From assembly GCA_001880285.1 (NCBI GenBank), contig CP016269.1, forward strand, positions 2,738,501 through 2,802,500: a DNA stretch of 64,000 bases, in the 5' to 3' direction. The notes under the pieces are model-generated. The model was given only the letters and a program-made list of their open reading frames with translations, searched no databases and was not told the origin of the DNA. This document shows, piece after piece, positions 62,173-64,000 of this stretch. Within the stretch, counting starts at the first letter, position 1, and each line of letters starts with the position of its first letter. Made by a program: the position numbers and the translations under genes. The stretch comes from Flavobacteriaceae bacterium UJ101 (lineage in GTDB: Bacteria; Bacteroidota; Bacteroidia; Flavobacteriales; UJ101).

Positions 62173-63111
62173 ATGGAGAAAATTAGTAATAAAGGGGAGG
62201 GGAAAATTGATCTATTAAAGTTTTTAGGGCAAGAATTTGCCGTTTTGGAAAAAAAAGATGCTTATGAAATTTTACTTAAAAATGATTTTTTTGGTAAATA
62301 TTCAAATGTTTATAATCATGATGTAAATCCTAATGCTGCAATAGCTTATATTACAAGAGGTAGTTGTGATTTAGTGATTAATGATATAGTATATACTTTA
62401 AAAGAAGGGGATGTCATAATCATTCCAACAGGATATATAAGAAATTCAAGTTATAGACAAGTTTTTAGTCGAGATGATGTTGATTATATTAGTGTTGTTT
62501 TATCACCTGAATTCATTCAAAATTATTTAAATACACCTTCTATTTCGCCTTCTTTTATAGCCATTTTAAAGAGAGAATTTCTTGTAGCACGTTCTTTTTA
62601 TAAGATGGAAGATTATATGAATTCCTTAAAAGATTTATACAAAAAATCAAAAGATAATTTAACAGATTTAGATAAACACTTGAGAAGTCATTCAGTTATA
62701 TACATATTAAAGAAAATCAATGAATATTTAATTAATAAAACGTATATACGAAAAACAGATCCAAGAGATGAAATCATAAATAAATTACATGATTTATTTA
62801 TAGAAAACCCTACAATTAATTATAGTGTAGAAGAATATAGTCAAAAGCTTTATATATCAAAGTATATATTAAATAAAATATCAAAAGAAATTAAGGGGTT
62901 AACAGCAAAAGAATTGATTAATAAGTGGTTAATGTATGAAATAAGACGCGACTTGTTGACCAGTGATTTGATCGTTAAAGAAATAGCTGCAAAATATGGT
63001 TTTAGTGAATCAACCAATTTTTCAAAGTTTTTTAGAAGAAATGAAAAGATGAATGTTAGAGAGTATCTTAAAAAATTTGAAGAAACTGATTTAATTGAAA
63101 TAGGTGTTTAA
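62173..63111 (+). CDS. AraC-like transcriptional regulator, second of the array
   Basis: 312 residues from ATG 62173, chosen because it aligns with the ATG of the third copy; a GTG six bases earlier is also in frame. Same architecture: cupin-like AAIAYITRGSCDLVINDIVYTLKEGDVIIIP, then YSVEEYSQKLYISKYILNKISKEI, LTAKELINKWLMYEIRRDL and IAAKYGFSESTNFSKFFRR. It is much closer to the third copy than to the first. Confidence 0.8.
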   Translation: MEKISNKGEGKIDLLKFLGQEFAVLEKKDAYEILLKNDFFGKYSNVYNHDVNPNAAIAYITRGSCDLVINDIVYTLKEGDVIIIPTGYIRNSSYRQVFSRDDVDYISVVLSPEFIQNYLNTPSISPSFIAILKREFLVARSFYKMEDYMNSLKDLYKKSKDNLTDLDKHLRSHSVIYILKKINEYLINKTYIRKTDPRDEIINKLHDLFIENPTINYSVEEYSQKLYISKYILNKISKEIKGLTAKELINKWLMYEIRRDLLTSDLIVKEIAAKYGFSESTNFSKFFRRNEKMNVREYLKKFEETDLIEIGV

Positions 63112-63297
63112 AAACTATTTTTGGAGTTAAATTCTTGATGTATAAAATGGTCTTTAAAGGGTTCTGAAATAAACAAAAAAGATCATTTTGTTAAACAGTG
63201 TAAAAAGGTTAACTATCGTTATATAAAGTTATCCAAAAGAATTTATTAAAATAAAAACAATTAAACCGTTAAGTTTACTTACATAATATAAAAGGGG

Positions 63298-64000
63298 ATG
63301 GACAAGATTAATAATGTAAAAGGAGATAAAGGAGACAAAGTTGATTTACTTAAATTATTAGGACAAGAATTTGCTGTTTTAGGAAAAAAAGATACTTATA
63401 AAATCTTACTTGAAAATAATGTCTTAAATGGAGAAGGAGCTAATATGTATTATGATGTAAATCCTAATGCTTCAATAGCTTATGTTACAAAAGGTAGTTA
63501 TGATTTAAAAGTTAATGATAAAACATATACTTTACAAGAAGGGGATGTAATAATCGTTCCTGCAAGGTATGTAAGAAATTCAAGTTTTCGGCAAGTTTTT
63601 AATAATGATAACGTTGATTACATTAACATTGTTTTGTCACCTGAGTTTATTCAGGAGTATTTAATGACATCTTCGATTTCGCCTTCATTTATAGCTAGTT
63701 TAAAGCGAGAACTTCTCGTAGCTCACTCTTTTTATAAGATGGAAGATTATATGAAATCTCTAAAAGATTTATACGAAAAATCAAAAGAAAACTTAACGGA
63801 TTTAGATAATCATTTGAGAATTCAATCAGTTATATATATAATTAGAAAAATCAATGAATACTTAATTCATAAAACGTATATACGAAAAACAGATAGAAGA
63901 GATGAAATTATAAATAAATTACATGATTTATTTATAGAAAATCCTACAATTAATTATAGCATAGAACAGTACAGCCAAAAGTTATTTATATCAAAATATA
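63298..64000 (+). CDS. AraC-like transcriptional regulator, third of the array, cut by window edge
   Basis: 234 codons from ATG 63298. Near-identical in long stretches to the second copy: KVDLLKLLGQEFAVL, SIAYVTKGSYDLKVNDKTYTLQEGD, HSFYKMEDYMKSLKDLY, DEIINKLHDLFIENPTINYS. The HTH region begins at YSIEQYSQKLFISKY and continues beyond the window. Confidence 0.8.
   Translation, partial: MDKINNVKGDKGDKVDLLKLLGQEFAVLGKKDTYKILLENNVLNGEGANMYYDVNPNASIAYVTKGSYDLKVNDKTYTLQEGDVIIVPARYVRNSSFRQVFNNDNVDYINIVLSPEFIQEYLMTSSISPSFIASLKRELLVAHSFYKMEDYMKSLKDLYEKSKENLTDLDNHLRIQSVIYIIRKINEYLIHKTYIRKTDRRDEIINKLHDLFIENPTINYSIEQYSQKLFISKY

Noticed and set aside
1-64000. tRNA, rRNA or riboswitch genes
   Set aside because: None could be recognised by eye; a covariance-model search would be needed to exclude them.

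Overview
The window is AT-rich chromosomal DNA from a Bacteroidota bacterium, most likely class Flavobacteriia. The evidence is TAnnTTTG-type -7 promoter elements, MoaC-MoaB and MoeB-rhodanese fusions, Bacteroidota-type ParE, PpiC/SurA and RlmD proteins, and many short lipoprotein signals. The genus cannot be fixed from the sequence alone.

Layout. 1-4300 (minus strand): 5' part of topoisomerase IV subunit B (parE), then the potassium uptake pair trkH-trkA. 4509-14338: hisS with an unusual internal insertion, a GNAT-like gene, pepT, a three-gene periplasmic chaperone/PPIase operon ending in a SurA-like protein, a DEAD-box RNA helicase and a lipoprotein esterase. 14435-32551: an anaerobic respiration island. 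It holds a nap operon (napD, napA, a four-heme NapB-like cytochrome, a tetraheme lipoprotein, an NrfC-like Fe-S protein and NrfD). A molybdenum cofactor operon follows (moeA, ModE-like HTH, hemerythrin/PAS protein, mobA, moaD, moeB-rhodanese, moaE, moaCB, moaA). Last comes a TMAO/DMSO-type module (second tetraheme lipoprotein, outer-membrane barrel, and a Ser-ligand molybdopterin reductase with a fused C-terminal heme domain). The cofactor operon supplies both reductases. The NrfC/NrfD pair probably takes electrons from quinol and the tetraheme lipoproteins probably pass them on. No NapC, NapF, NapG or NapH is present.

32617-39829: housekeeping genes (half-size TauE/SafE, GNAT, nitrilase-family amidase, menD, trxB, a coiled-coil membrane protein, a TerB-like protein, rlmD). 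39777-52284: a 12.5 kb integrated element in the 3' end of rlmD. It is bounded by a 67 bp perfect direct repeat and starts with a tyrosine recombinase. It looks like a decayed prophage that still has a tail-gene remnant, a holin/lysozyme/spanin lysis cassette and a umuDC remnant. It also carries cargo: an HsdR-N-like nuclease and a tight three-gene operon (membrane protein, small protein, AAA ATPase fused to a TOPRIM domain). That operon is the best candidate in the window for an undescribed defence system. Several gene fragments inside the element mark recombination junctions.

52372-64000: a membrane protein, prfB, L-serine dehydratase, a MORN-like gene broken by an in-frame TAG, a two-domain protein of unknown function, a Nudix hydrolase, a beta-barrel-like protein, a TPR sensor histidine kinase, and a tandem array of three AraC-like regulators running off the window.
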